Source: Nonomuraea candida
GTDB taxonomy: Bacteria > Actinomycetota > Actinomycetes > Streptosporangiales > Streptosporangiaceae
DNA length: 64,000 bases
NCBI RefSeq assembly: GCF_000725485.1
Contig: NZ_JOAG01000003.1
Span: 248,001 to 312,000, forward strand
Direction: 5' to 3'
The notes under the pieces were generated by a model. It worked only from the letters and a program-made list of their open reading frames with translations, ran no database searches and was not told the origin of the DNA. This document shows, in pieces, positions 1 to 8,777 of the stretch (positions are counted from its first letter, which is position 1; each line of letters begins with the position of its first letter). Both the position numbers and the translations under genes were made by a program.

Positions 1-123
1 ACCGGCGGCACCACCGCCGCCGGGGGCACGCTCACCATGCGGGTGGCCTGGACGGTCGCCCCGCGCGACGACGCGCTGACGCGCGACGCCCGCGACGGCG
101 TCTTCCTGCGGGACTGCGACTAG
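1..123 (+). CDS. C-terminal end of an unidentified protein (partial)
   Basis: The frame is open from the left edge and ends with TAG at 121-123, giving 40 residues rich in Gly, Thr and Ala that end in LRDCD. No domain can be recognised from so short a tail, so no function is proposed. It converges on the S15 peptidase gene, which is read from the other strand and ends at 202. The start lies outside the window. Confidence 0.5.
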   Translation, partial: TGGTTAAGGTLTMRVAWTVAPRDDALTRDARDGVFLRDCD

Positions 124-201
124 CCCCGGCCACCGGGCGGAGCCGGCGTCACGAGGGGCTGCGGGCAGGAGCCGGGGACCCGGCTCCTGCCCCCGTACGG
201 T

Positions 202-2130
202 TTAGAAGAAGTGGAAGCCGGGCTCGGGCTCGGGCAGGTCGAGCCGGTCGGGGCCGCGGAACGTGGCGGTGTCCTTCGGCACGTCGGCCAGCGGCGTGCC
301 CAGCACAAACGGCACGCTCACGCTGCTCCTGGCCAGGTCGATGGTGACGTTGGCGCCGGTGCCGGTCTCGTCCGTGTAGGTCGAGTCGGTCCCGGCGATG
401 ACCAGGCCGATCCGGTGGCCCTTGCGGAACGTGTAGTCCTGCGGCAGTGTCAGCCACTTCACCGTGCCGTAGACGCCGGCGGGCAGCGGGGTGGCCTGGC
501 TGAGCGAGTGGCGGTTCTGCACGTCGATCCAGCCGCGGGCGACGATCTCCAGCGGGCGGGTGGCCACGTTCGTGACGACCTTGCGGTAGCAGGCGTCGTC
601 GGCCGCGGTGCTCTCCCCGTGGCAGTCCTCCTCGGTGAGCGTGGTGATGCCCTGGCCGCGCCGCCAGTCGACGCGGGTCGCCGCGCCGAAGTCGACCAGG
701 AGCGCGGTCAGGTTGGAGGTGGGCTTGTCCAGCTTGACCCGCAGGTCGGCGGTGGGCGTGCCGGACAGGCGCAGGTCGAGCGGGAGCGCGCCGGTCGTGA
801 ACGCCACCCGGCCCGGGTTCGCCGTGCCCACGTCGGCCACCATGTCGGTCTCGCTCATGGCGACGTCGGTGAAGGAGGCGGTGCTGTTCCTGGCGGCCGG
901 CCGCAGGCCGAGCGAGCCGTCGGGCGCCGGGCGCAGCTTCGCCTCGATCGCGAACGGGGCCGGCCAGTCGCGCTGGGTGATCCACTGCGCCGGGCCGATC
1001 TCGACGTCGGCGCGGGGCTCGTGCATGATCCCGTTGCGTACGCCGTGCAGCCAGTGGTCGAACCAGCGGTGCAGCGTGTCCACCCACAGGCCCCGGCGGC
1101 CCTCGAAGTCGAACGGGTCGACGTGCTGGGTCTGGCCGACCCAGATCTTGCGCGGCACGTGCCGGTCGGCCAGGGCCTTCCACCAGGCGGAGAAGTTGTC
1201 GGGCTTGACGTTGAGGTCGTTGACCGTGTGGATGACGAAGACGCTGGCCTTCACCTTGGAGACGTCGCCGAGCAGGCCGCCGATGTAGTCGCGTTCGGCC
1301 CAGAACGGGTTGTGGTCGCCCGTGTCGTCGCCGTCCTCGGCGTCCATCCTGTCGCGCACCGCCTGGCACTTGGCCTCGGGGTCGGTGTCGACGTAGTTGG
1401 CCAGCCAGGAGGCGTAGTCGTAGTTGTACACGACGCCGTTGGAGCGCTGGTACTTGTACCAGGAGCTGATCGCCGAGATGGGCACGATGGTCTTGAGCCC
1501 TTCGACGCCGGTGGCGGCCACGGCGTTGGCCAGGGTGCCGTCGTACGACTTGCCGATCATCGCGGACTTGCCGGTCGTCCAGTCGGCCACGGCCGGGGCG
1601 CCGTCGGCCCGGAACGCCTTGGCGCGGCCGTTCAGCCAGTCGATGACGGCCTTGCCGCCCAGCACGTCGGCCTTGCCGCCGACGTCGGGGCAGCCGTCCG
1701 ACCTGGTGGTGCCGAGCATGTCGACGTTGAGGACGGCGTAGCCGCGGGGCACGAAGTAGTTGTCATAGAAGAGCGGAAACTTCGTGACATTTCCGGCGGC
1801 GTCGTAGATTTTGCGCTCTGACTCGTTTCCGCGGCCCGAGTTGTCGTAGTACGGGCTCTCATCGATGATCACCGGCACCCTGAGCCCCGGGCCGGACTCC
1901 TTGGGCCTGATGATGTCCACCCTGACCTTGTCGAGGTTGCCGTCGAGGTCGCTGTCGACGGTCGACTCGACGTACACGTGCTCGCGGATCGCGTCCGCGT
2001 ACGAGAAGACCGGCTGTGTACGGCCGTTCTCGACCGTGATCCGGGGAGCGGCGGCGGCAGCGGCTTGGGCGGGAGTCGCGATCGCGAGGGTGAGGGCGAC
2101 GGCGAAGAGGGCTGGGCGTAATTGTGACAC
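202..2130 (-). CDS. Secreted Xaa-Pro dipeptidyl-peptidase (S15/CocE family)
   Basis: The 642-residue product starts at a GTG preceded by GGAGG. A signal peptide of about 24 residues ends in an Ala-rich cleavage region, so it is exported. The alpha/beta-hydrolase nucleophile elbow GKSYDG places the catalytic Ser near residue 195. An Asp in the HTVNDLNVKP segment and a His in the QTQHVDPF segment can complete the triad. The C-terminal half is the beta-sandwich typical of S15 and CocE hydrolases. Family members cleave N-terminal Xaa-Pro dipeptides or hydrolyse acyl esters. Peptide scavenging is the likeliest role; substrate is inferred from family only. It is divergent from the next gene. Confidence 0.85.
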   Translation of the reverse strand: MSQLRPALFAVALTLAIATPAQAAAAAAPRITVENGRTQPVFSYADAIREHVYVESTVDSDLDGNLDKVRVDIIRPKESGPGLRVPVIIDESPYYDNSGRGNESERKIYDAAGNVTKFPLFYDNYFVPRGYAVLNVDMLGTTRSDGCPDVGGKADVLGGKAVIDWLNGRAKAFRADGAPAVADWTTGKSAMIGKSYDGTLANAVAATGVEGLKTIVPISAISSWYKYQRSNGVVYNYDYASWLANYVDTDPEAKCQAVRDRMDAEDGDDTGDHNPFWAERDYIGGLLGDVSKVKASVFVIHTVNDLNVKPDNFSAWWKALADRHVPRKIWVGQTQHVDPFDFEGRRGLWVDTLHRWFDHWLHGVRNGIMHEPRADVEIGPAQWITQRDWPAPFAIEAKLRPAPDGSLGLRPAARNSTASFTDVAMSETDMVADVGTANPGRVAFTTGALPLDLRLSGTPTADLRVKLDKPTSNLTALLVDFGAATRVDWRRGQGITTLTEEDCHGESTAADDACYRKVVTNVATRPLEIVARGWIDVQNRHSLSQATPLPAGVYGTVKWLTLPQDYTFRKGHRIGLVIAGTDSTYTDETGTGANVTIDLARSSVSVPFVLGTPLADVPKDTATFRGPDRLDLPEPEPGFHFF

Positions 2131-2202
2131 GCGTGACCTCCGGGACTGGTGACCGATAAGCGGAATCTCTCAGACCGCCCGGGAGGTGGCAAGATCCCAG
2201 GT

Positions 2203-3405
2203 GTGGATGTTCTGGACAGAGTTCGGGGCTGCCTCCTGGGCGGCGCGATCGGCGACGCCCTCGGGGCGCCGATCGAGTTCCGGTCGTTGCGCGATATCCG
2301 CAGGGATCACGGTAAGGACGGCGTCACCGGTTACGTCACGACCTGGCATGGCAGGACCGGCCAGATCACGGACGACACCCAGATGACCCTCTTCACCGTC
2401 GAGGGTCTCCTGGACGCCCGTGACGTCGCGGGCCGCGCCAGTGGACCGGGCGCGGGGAAGAGCGCCGGCACGCCGGGTGACGGCTTCCGGGAGGCGGCGG
2501 TCGAGGCGGTGCGCCGGGCGTACCTGCGCTGGCTCGACACGCAGCAGTTCCCCGCTCCCCCGCCCGCGGACCCGCCCGGGCGGGCGGGCCGGCTGTCGCG
2601 GGAGCAGTGGCTGTACTCACGGCGCGCCCCGGGCAACGCCTGCCTGTCGGGCCTGCGTCACCCCTTCCCCGGGCCGTCCGCGTGGGGCCGTCCCGGCCCG
2701 GTGAACCCCGGCTCGAAGGGGTGCGGCACGGTGATGCGCTCGGCCCCGTTCGGCCTGATCGCCCGCCCGCCGCAGCACCCCGGCACCCCCGGCGCCCTTG
2801 GTGCCCCCGGCGGCCCGGCCGGTGACCTGGACAGACAGAGCGGCGACCTCGGCATGCAGGGCGGCGACCTCGGCGGGCGGGGCGGGCCGGGCCCGTGGGG
2901 CGGGTTCGGCGCGCGGGAGGCGTTCGAGCTGGCGGCGGTCTGCGGCCAGATCACCCACGGCCATCCGACCGGCTACCTGGCCGCCGGCGCCTTCGCCGCG
3001 ATCATCGCCCACCTCATGGCCGGCGAGGCGCTGGAGCCCGCCGTCCAGCGGGCGATGGACCTGCTGGCCCGCTACCCCGGCCACGAGGAGACCAGCGCCG
3101 CCCTGGACGCCGCCGTGTCCCTGGCCGCAAGGGGCGCCCCCTCCCCCGAGGCGGTCGAGTCGCTGGGCGGCGCGTGGATCGCCGAGGAGGCGCTGGCCAT
3201 CGGCGTCTACTGCGCCCTGGCCGAGCCTGCGGTGGACAGGGCGCTGCTGCTGTCGGTCAACCACTCGGGCGACAGCGACTCGACCGGCTCGGTGTGCGGC
3301 AACCTCCTGGGCGCCCTGCACGGCGCCGCCGTCCTGCCCGCCGCCTGGCTGGACCCGCTGGAGGGCAGGGAGACGATCGAACGCCTGGCCGCCGCGCTCG
3401 CCTGA
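2203..3405 (+). CDS. ADP-ribosylglycohydrolase family protein
   Basis: The product is about 400 residues from the GTG at 2203; GGGAGG at 2181-2186 is a rather distant ribosome site, and a second in-frame GTG at 2149 is possible. Family motifs are GAIGDALGAPIEF near the N-terminus, a DDTQMTLFT metal-binding segment, and the C-terminal NHSGDSDSTGS that supplies Mg2+ ligands. These enzymes remove ADP-ribose from proteins or small molecules. A Gly/Asp-rich repetitive insertion (about 2820-2910) interrupts the fold and is probably a surface loop. It is transcribed away from the S15 peptidase; the target is unknown. Confidence 0.85.
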   Translation: MDVLDRVRGCLLGGAIGDALGAPIEFRSLRDIRRDHGKDGVTGYVTTWHGRTGQITDDTQMTLFTVEGLLDARDVAGRASGPGAGKSAGTPGDGFREAAVEAVRRAYLRWLDTQQFPAPPPADPPGRAGRLSREQWLYSRRAPGNACLSGLRHPFPGPSAWGRPGPVNPGSKGCGTVMRSAPFGLIARPPQHPGTPGALGAPGGPAGDLDRQSGDLGMQGGDLGGRGGPGPWGGFGAREAFELAAVCGQITHGHPTGYLAAGAFAAIIAHLMAGEALEPAVQRAMDLLARYPGHEETSAALDAAVSLAARGAPSPEAVESLGGAWIAEEALAIGVYCALAEPAVDRALLLSVNHSGDSDSTGSVCGNLLGALHGAAVLPAAWLDPLEGRETIERLAAALA

Positions 3406-3468
3406 CCGCGCCACGGCCCACCCCAGCGTCTAGGGTGGATGTCCGTCAGCTCGATGAGGAGAAGGTGC

Positions 3469-4128
3469 ATGCGTAACGTCGCTCGGACCTCGCTGGTGGA
3501 CGCCGCCATCGCCGAGCTCCGCCGGGAGATCGCCGCAGGGGTGTGGCCGGTCGGCACCAAGATCCCTTCGGAGAGCCGGCTCGCGGAGAGCCTGGGCATG
3601 AGCAGGCTCTCGGTGCGCGAGGCGGTGCGCGTGCTGGCCCACGCGGGGCTGCTGCACACCCGGCAGGGCGACGGCACCTACGTGACCGCGACCGACGAGT
3701 CGAAGGTCGCGCTGCGCCGCCGCCTCGACACCGCGGCCGCCATGGACATCATCGACGTACGCCGCGGCCTCGACCTCGTCGCGGCCCGGCTGGCGGCCGG
3801 GCGGCGCACCGAGGAGGACCTGTCGGCGATGCGCGAGACCCTGGCCCGCAGGAACGCGGCCGGCCGGGCCGGCGACCTCGACGGCTTCGCCGACGCCGAC
3901 GTGGACTTCCACCTGCAAGTGGCCGACGCCGCGCACAACGCCCTGCTGGCCGACCTCTACCGCAGCATGAGCGACGCCCTCCGCGACAGCGTCAGAGATC
4001 AGGAGGAGGCCGCCCTCACCCCGGACTCCTCCCACGAGGAGCTGCTGCGCGCCATCGAGGAGAAAGACCCGGCCAAGGCCGTCGCGGTCTCGGTCTCCAT
4101 CCTCGACCAACAGGAACGCGACCTCTGA
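3469..4128 (+). CDS. FadR-subfamily GntR transcriptional regulator
   Basis: The product is 219 residues. The ATG at 3469 is preferred because GGAGAAGG lies about 8 bases upstream. A GntR winged helix occupies about residues 10-75 with the motif IPSESRLAESLGMSRLSVREA, followed by a wing with TRQGDGTYV. The all-helical FCD domain follows (about 85-215) and contains the Asp/His pattern DADVDFHLQVADAAHN used by this family for metal or carboxylate binding. It probably represses a nearby catabolic or transport gene in response to an organic acid. No ligand or target can be assigned from the neighbours. Confidence 0.88.
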   Translation: MRNVARTSLVDAAIAELRREIAAGVWPVGTKIPSESRLAESLGMSRLSVREAVRVLAHAGLLHTRQGDGTYVTATDESKVALRRRLDTAAAMDIIDVRRGLDLVAARLAAGRRTEEDLSAMRETLARRNAAGRAGDLDGFADADVDFHLQVADAAHNALLADLYRSMSDALRDSVRDQEEAALTPDSSHEELLRAIEEKDPAKAVAVSVSILDQQERDL

Positions 4129-4204
4129 CATCTCTTACCCCACGACCATGCCAAATGAGCACAGGTGTTCGATCTCCCGGGTGACGCGGCACCCGCCGGG
4201 AGAC

Positions 4205-4210
4205 TAGGCT
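4205..4210 (+). promoter_or_regulatory. -10 box of a leaderless promoter
   Basis: TAGGCT fits TANNNT and sits 6 bases before the GTG at 4217, the spacing of leaderless transcripts. It decides the start of the DprA-like gene. Confidence 0.5.
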
Positions 4211-4216
4211 GTGGCT

Positions 4217-5119
4217 GTGAGCCGGTGGGACGACAGGGAACGCGCCGCGATGGTGGCGCTGCTCCGCCGCACCTCTACGGAGCAGGGCGAACGCGACCTC
4301 GTCCAGCGGCTCGATGAGGCGTCTCCGGTGGCGGTGCTGCGCGAGCGCCTGGGCTCCGCCGACCTGTTCTCCGATCCGGTCGAGGACGCGATGGCCGGCG
4401 CGGCGGAGGAGATCGCCTCCTGGGAGCAGGACGGCATCCACGTCCTCACCATGGGAGACGATCGTTACCCGCACAGGCTGTGCGACGTGTTCGACCGGCC
4501 CCCGTTGCTGTTCGCCCGCGGGACGGTGCTCGCGGAGGACGACGGCGTCGCCGTGGTCGGCTCCCGCACGGTCTCGCCGCAGGGCCGGTCGCTCGCCACC
4601 GAGCTGGCCACCCGGCTCGTCGAGCGTGGCCTGACCGTCGTCTCGGGCCTGGCCGCCGGTGTCGACACCGCGGCCCATCAAGCCGCGCTCCGCGCGGGCG
4701 GCCGGACGGTGGCCGTCATCGGCACCGGAATCCGCCGGCATTTCCCTCCCGAGAATCGCGACCTCCATCGTGAGGTGGCCGAGCGAGGAGCGGTGTTCTC
4801 ACAGTTCTGGCCTGATCGTGCGCCGGACAAGACAACGTTTCCCCTGCGCAACGGCACGATGTCGGGCTACAGTCTGGCGACGATCATCGTCGAGGCCGGC
4901 GAGCGGAGCGGGACTCGCATTCAGGCGCGCAAGGCCGTGGAGCACGGACGGCCTGTGATCCTGATGCGGTCCGTGATCGAGCGCACCGAATGGGGCCGGA
5001 TCACGGCGGACAGACCCGACGTCCACGTGGCCGAGGACGTCTGTGGAGCGATCGCCATCGTCGATGATCTGCTGGACCGACACAAGCAGCTTGAAAGGTT
5101 CCTTTCGAGGATGGGCTGA
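4217..5119 (+). CDS. DprA/Smf-like protein (Rossmann SLOG fold)
   Basis: The product is 300 residues. The GTG at 4217 is chosen over 4211 because of the -10 box 6 bases upstream. The central region (about 95-260) has DprA landmarks: VAVVGSRTVSPQG, GLTVVSGLAAGVDTAAH, TVAVIGTGIRRHFPPEN, the FPLRNGTMSGYS segment and an IIVEAGERSGT strand. Classical DprA binds single-stranded DNA and loads RecA during transformation. The usual topA-side neighbours are absent here. The gene instead ends 5 bases before a zinc-ribbon phosphoribosyltransferase-like gene, which suggests a two-gene unit separate from housekeeping dprA. A conflict or nucleotide-signalling role is inference. Confidence 0.85.
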   Translation: MSRWDDRERAAMVALLRRTSTEQGERDLVQRLDEASPVAVLRERLGSADLFSDPVEDAMAGAAEEIASWEQDGIHVLTMGDDRYPHRLCDVFDRPPLLFARGTVLAEDDGVAVVGSRTVSPQGRSLATELATRLVERGLTVVSGLAAGVDTAAHQAALRAGGRTVAVIGTGIRRHFPPENRDLHREVAERGAVFSQFWPDRAPDKTTFPLRNGTMSGYSLATIIVEAGERSGTRIQARKAVEHGRPVILMRSVIERTEWGRITADRPDVHVAEDVCGAIAIVDDLLDRHKQLERFLSRMG

Positions 5120-5124
5120 CCCCA

Positions 5125-5940
5125 TTGGCCGAGACGCTACCGGTGCTCAGGGAGATGATTCGCGAGCGGCTTGGCGCGATCATGACCAATCCCCTCAGGA
5201 TCCCCAACGTCACCTGTGAGGTCTGCACGGGTCCTGTCGCCTCGCGGTACACGCGGTGTTACCGGTGTCACGAAGACGCGCGCAGGGAAGACGTACCTGT
5301 CGCCCGGCGGGTCGTCCCCCTGACCTATGCCGTGGCGGGCACCCAGGTGGAGCGGGACATGTACCGGTACAAAGACTTCATGCCGGCTGCCCAGAGGCTC
5401 CGCAATTCCTCTTACCAGCGGTTACTCCTGCTCCTTCTCGGGTTCGCCCAATTCCACGCCTCCTGCCTCGACCTCGTGGCACGCAGGCCCGTCACCGGCA
5501 TGGCGACGGTCCCCTCGCTCCGGGGGCGCACGGGCGCGCATCCGCTCGTCACCCTGGCGGCCGTCCTTCCGGGGCACTGGGCCCAGGTGAAGCTTGAGGC
5601 CACCGCCGGCATCCCCGAGGCGCAGCGCCGTGATCTGCGGCCCCAGCACTTCGTCGTGCCCGATCGGGACATCGTGGCGGGTCAGCACATCCTCCTGCTG
5701 GAGGACACGTGGGTGCAGGGGCGTCATGCGCAGCCGGCGGCGGCCGCGCTGCTGCTCGCGGGAGCCTCGGACGTGACGATCCTGGTCATCGCCCGCCGTA
5801 TCCGTACCGACCTGCGGCTGTCGCTCGCGGAGGACTCCCTGCGGCAGATCCTCACCGAGCGCGAATACTCCGTGGACCTCTGTCCCGTGGCCGGCAAGAG
5901 CTGCAGGCACTGGCCACGACATCCCCGGTTCACGCCGTAG
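5125..5940 (+). CDS. Zinc-ribbon phosphoribosyltransferase-like protein (ComF-like)
   Basis: The product is 271 residues from TTG 5125; ATG 5155 or 5182 are alternatives. Two Cys pairs near residues 32 and 45 (CEVC, CYRC) form a zinc ribbon like that of ComF. The C-terminal half contains hydrophobic strand ILLLED followed by TWVQGRHAQPAA and a later VTILVIARR strand. This matches the layout of a type I phosphoribosyltransferase PRPP loop, although the canonical DD-TTG is changed to ED-VQG. It probably binds a phosphoribosyl nucleotide but may not be catalytic. The 5-base gap from the DprA-like gene implies co-translation and a shared role. Confidence 0.65.
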   Translation: MAETLPVLREMIRERLGAIMTNPLRIPNVTCEVCTGPVASRYTRCYRCHEDARREDVPVARRVVPLTYAVAGTQVERDMYRYKDFMPAAQRLRNSSYQRLLLLLLGFAQFHASCLDLVARRPVTGMATVPSLRGRTGAHPLVTLAAVLPGHWAQVKLEATAGIPEAQRRDLRPQHFVVPDRDIVAGQHILLLEDTWVQGRHAQPAAAALLLAGASDVTILVIARRIRTDLRLSLAEDSLRQILTEREYSVDLCPVAGKSCRHWPRHPRFTP

Positions 5941-5946
5941 TGCCGG

Positions 5947-7269
5947 TCAGGGGAGGAGGGTGAGGAGGGCGACGATTCCCAGGGCCAGGGAGGCGGTGGC
6001 GGCGAGGAGGGGGATCGTGGCGGGTGCGCGCCGGCCGGAGCCCTCCTGGACGAACACCGGGCGGATCCAGCGCAGGTAGTAGAAGAGGCTGGCGACGGTG
6101 TTGGCGGCGGCCAGGACCGCGAGCCAGGCGTACCCGGCGTCCCAGGCCGCCGCGAACATCAGCAGCTTGCCGGCGAAGACGGCCGTCGGCGGTGTGCCGA
6201 CGAGGCCGAGCAGGCACACGACCAGGGCGAACGCCGTCCAGGGCGAGCGCCGGGCCAGGCCGGCGTAGTCGGCCAGGGTGTCCGTGCCGGTGGCGACGAC
6301 GACGGCGAAGGCGCCCAGGTTCGTGACGGCGTACGCGGCCAGGTAGAACAGCAGCGCCGGCGCCGCCAGGTCCGTGCGGCCCGCCACCGCCACCGGCACC
6401 AGCAGGTAGCCGGCCTGGCTGATCGTCGAGTACGCCAGCAGCCGCCGCACGTTCGGCTGGTGGAAGGCGGCCAGGTTGCCCAGGGTCATGGTGGCCGCCG
6501 CGAGGACGGCGAGCAGCGCGGGCTCGTCGAAGACCTCCGAGGCCAGCCGGTACGCCGCCACGAACGCCCCGATCTTGGGCACCGTGGTCACGAACGCCGC
6601 CACCGGCCGCGACGCGCCCTCCGCCACGTCGGGCACCCAGAAGTGCGCCGGCGCCGCCCCGGCCTTGAACAGCGGCCCCGCCAGCAGCAGGACCGCGGCC
6701 ACGGCGGGCGCGCGGGCGCCGGAGTAGGCGGTGGCGCCCGAGTGGCCGTACGCGAGCGTGACGCCCGCCAGCATGAGCACGCCCAGGAACGCGCCCATCA
6801 GGTAGTACTTGAGCGCCGCCTCGGTGCCGGGCGCGTCCTTGGCGAACCCGGCCAGCGCGTACGCGGGGATGCTCGCCAGCAGGTACGCCGCCACGAGCAC
6901 GAGCAGGTCGCCCGCCCCCGCCATGACGATCGTCCCGAGGGCGGCCAGCGAGGTCAGCGTGTAGAGCTCGCTCTCCCGCGCGTGTCCCCTGGCCCGGCCG
7001 GCCATCAGGCAGAGGGCGAGGAGGGTGGACAGGGTGACGGTGAGGCGGGTGACGTTCGTGGCGGCGTCGACGACGTAGCCCTCGAAGGTCCCGGGGCTCA
7101 GGGCGGTGGCGGCGGTGGCGGCGGCGGTGGCGGCGGCCCCGGCGAGCGCGGCGGCGTTGATCCAGGCGGTCACGCGCTGGCGCTCCCGCGCGGCGTACAG
7201 CCCGGCCAGCAGCCCGGCCACCGCGCCCGCCAGGATCAGCAGCTCGGGGAGGAGGGCGAGCGGGTTCAT
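5947..7269 (-). CDS. nuoN: NADH-quinone oxidoreductase subunit N-like antiporter subunit
   Basis: The product is 440 residues and almost entirely hydrophobic, as expected for the 14-helix NuoN/ND2 family. The conserved core LLLAGPLFKAGAAPAHFWVPDVAEGA contains the membrane Lys and the helix-loop signature of antiporter-like subunits. RRLLAYSTISQAGYLL marks the later conserved helix. The ATG at 7269 overlaps the nuoM stop by four bases, so it is the last gene of a translationally coupled operon. In complex I it would form one proton channel. The peripheral-arm genes are missing from this cluster. Confidence 0.93.
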   Translation of the reverse strand: MNPLALLPELLILAGAVAGLLAGLYAARERQRVTAWINAAALAGAAATAAATAATALSPGTFEGYVVDAATNVTRLTVTLSTLLALCLMAGRARGHARESELYTLTSLAALGTIVMAGAGDLLVLVAAYLLASIPAYALAGFAKDAPGTEAALKYYLMGAFLGVLMLAGVTLAYGHSGATAYSGARAPAVAAVLLLAGPLFKAGAAPAHFWVPDVAEGASRPVAAFVTTVPKIGAFVAAYRLASEVFDEPALLAVLAAATMTLGNLAAFHQPNVRRLLAYSTISQAGYLLVPVAVAGRTDLAAPALLFYLAAYAVTNLGAFAVVVATGTDTLADYAGLARRSPWTAFALVVCLLGLVGTPPTAVFAGKLLMFAAAWDAGYAWLAVLAAANTVASLFYYLRWIRPVFVQEGSGRRAPATIPLLAATASLALGIVALLTLLP

Positions 7270-8774
7270 CGGCCTGCCAGGTTCACGATGGCGGAGGCGG
7301 CGGGTGCGATCAGGTCGAGCAGCCACCGCGGGGCGACGCCGATGGCCAGCGACAGGGCGAGCAGCGGGGCGATCGCGGCCAGCTCGTGCGCGCGCAGGTC
7401 GGTGACGCGGCCGGTCAGCTCGCCCGGCCCGCCGAGGAAGGCCCGGTGCAGGGCGCGCAGCAGCAGGGCCGCGGTGATGAGGATGCCGAGCAGCGACAGC
7501 GCGCCCGCGACCACCGCGCCGGCCCCGATCACGCCGGTGAAGATCTGGAACTCGGCGATGAACCCGGACAGGCCGGGCAGCCCCAGCGAGGCGAACGCCG
7601 CCACCGCCGTCACGCCGGTCAGGACCGGGGCCTGGCCCGCCAGTCCGCCGAACCGGCCGAGGTCGTGGCTGCCGGCCCGGTCCCACAGCACGCCGGTGAT
7701 CAGGAACAGCGCGCCGGTGATGAGGCCGTGGCTGACCATCTGGGTGACGGCCCCGCTGACCGCCAGCTCCCTGGCCGCCCGGCCGCCGCTCAGGCCCGCC
7801 GCGCCCAGGGCCAGGACGATGTAGCCCATGTGGTTGACGGAGGTGTAGGCGATCAGGCGTTTGAAGTTCTCCTGGGCCAGCGCGACCAGAGCGCCGTACA
7901 GGACGCTGACGACGCCGATCACGATGACGGCCCAGGCGTACGCGCGCCACTGCTCCGGCAGCATGGGCACGGCGATGCGGGCGAAGCCGTACGTGCCCAT
8001 CTTGAGCAGCACCCCGGCCAGGATCGCCGAGCCGGCGGCGGGCGCGTCGGTGTGGGCCGCCGGCAGCCAGGTGTGCACGGGCACGACCGGCGTCTTGACC
8101 GCGAGCCCGACGCCCACGGCGAGCAGCACCGCGGCGCCCGCGCGCGGCGGGCCGACGGTCAGGTCGGCGGTCAGGTCGGCGGTCAGGTCGGCGGTCAGGT
8201 CGACCATGTCGAACGTGTGCGGCTCGGCCGCCAGGTACAGGCCGATGAAGCCGAGCAGCAGCGCCAGCGAGCCGAGGAAGGTGTAGAGGAAGAACTTCAG
8301 CGCCGAGCGCGCCCGATCGCCGTGGCCCCAGCCGACGATCACGAAGTACATGCCGACGATCGCCAGGTCGAAGAAGACGAAGAAGAGCAGCAGGTCGAGG
8401 GCGGCGAACAGGCCGAGGCAGACGGTCTGCAGGAACAGGAACAACGCCGCGTACGCCCTGGGCCGGCGCGTCCGGCGCAGCGAGTAGACGGCGCAGAGCA
8501 GGAACAGCAGCGAGGTCATGGCGATGAGCGGCAGCGACAGGCCGTCCACGCCGACGTGGTAGCCGGCCCGCACGGAGGGGATCCAGCGCAGCCTGGTCTC
8601 GTACGCGAAGCCGCCGGCCCGGCCCGGGCCGTACCCGGCCCACATGGCCACGACGAGGGCCAGGTCGGCGGCCGTGGCGGCGATCCAGATCCAGCCGGCC
8701 GCCCGCGCGCCGAGGCGGGGCAGGGCCAGCAGCGCCGCGGCCGCCAGAGGCAGGAAGATCACTATGGCGAGCAC
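7266..8774 (-). CDS. nuoM: NADH-quinone oxidoreductase subunit M-like antiporter subunit
   Basis: The product is 502 residues from a GTG start. It has family motifs such as the early YHVGVDGLSLPL, the Lys-containing VKTPVVPVHTWLPAAHTDAP and the late KRLIAYTSVNHMGY. It is a multi-helix proton-translocating subunit of the complex I membrane arm. An unusual repeat encodes DLTADLTADLTADLT near residue 200, from four copies of a 12-base unit, where homologues have a short loop. It overlaps nuoN by four bases and lies 3 bases after nuoL. A full-length pump subunit is likely. Confidence 0.95.
   Translation of the reverse strand: MLAIVIFLPLAAAALLALPRLGARAAGWIWIAATAADLALVVAMWAGYGPGRAGGFAYETRLRWIPSVRAGYHVGVDGLSLPLIAMTSLLFLLCAVYSLRRTRRPRAYAALFLFLQTVCLGLFAALDLLLFFVFFDLAIVGMYFVIVGWGHGDRARSALKFFLYTFLGSLALLLGFIGLYLAAEPHTFDMVDLTADLTADLTADLTVGPPRAGAAVLLAVGVGLAVKTPVVPVHTWLPAAHTDAPAAGSAILAGVLLKMGTYGFARIAVPMLPEQWRAYAWAVIVIGVVSVLYGALVALAQENFKRLIAYTSVNHMGYIVLALGAAGLSGGRAARELAVSGAVTQMVSHGLITGALFLITGVLWDRAGSHDLGRFGGLAGQAPVLTGVTAVAAFASLGLPGLSGFIAEFQIFTGVIGAGAVVAGALSLLGILITAALLLRALHRAFLGGPGELTGRVTDLRAHELAAIAPLLALSLAIGVAPRWLLDLIAPAASAIVNLAGR
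8157..8202. repeat. 12-base tandem repeat inside nuoM
   Basis: Four near-perfect copies of GGTCAGGTCGGC on the plus strand encode Asp-Leu-Thr-Ala in nuoM. The period is a multiple of three, so copy-number change would keep the frame. Confidence 0.8.
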
Positions 8775-8777
8775 GGT

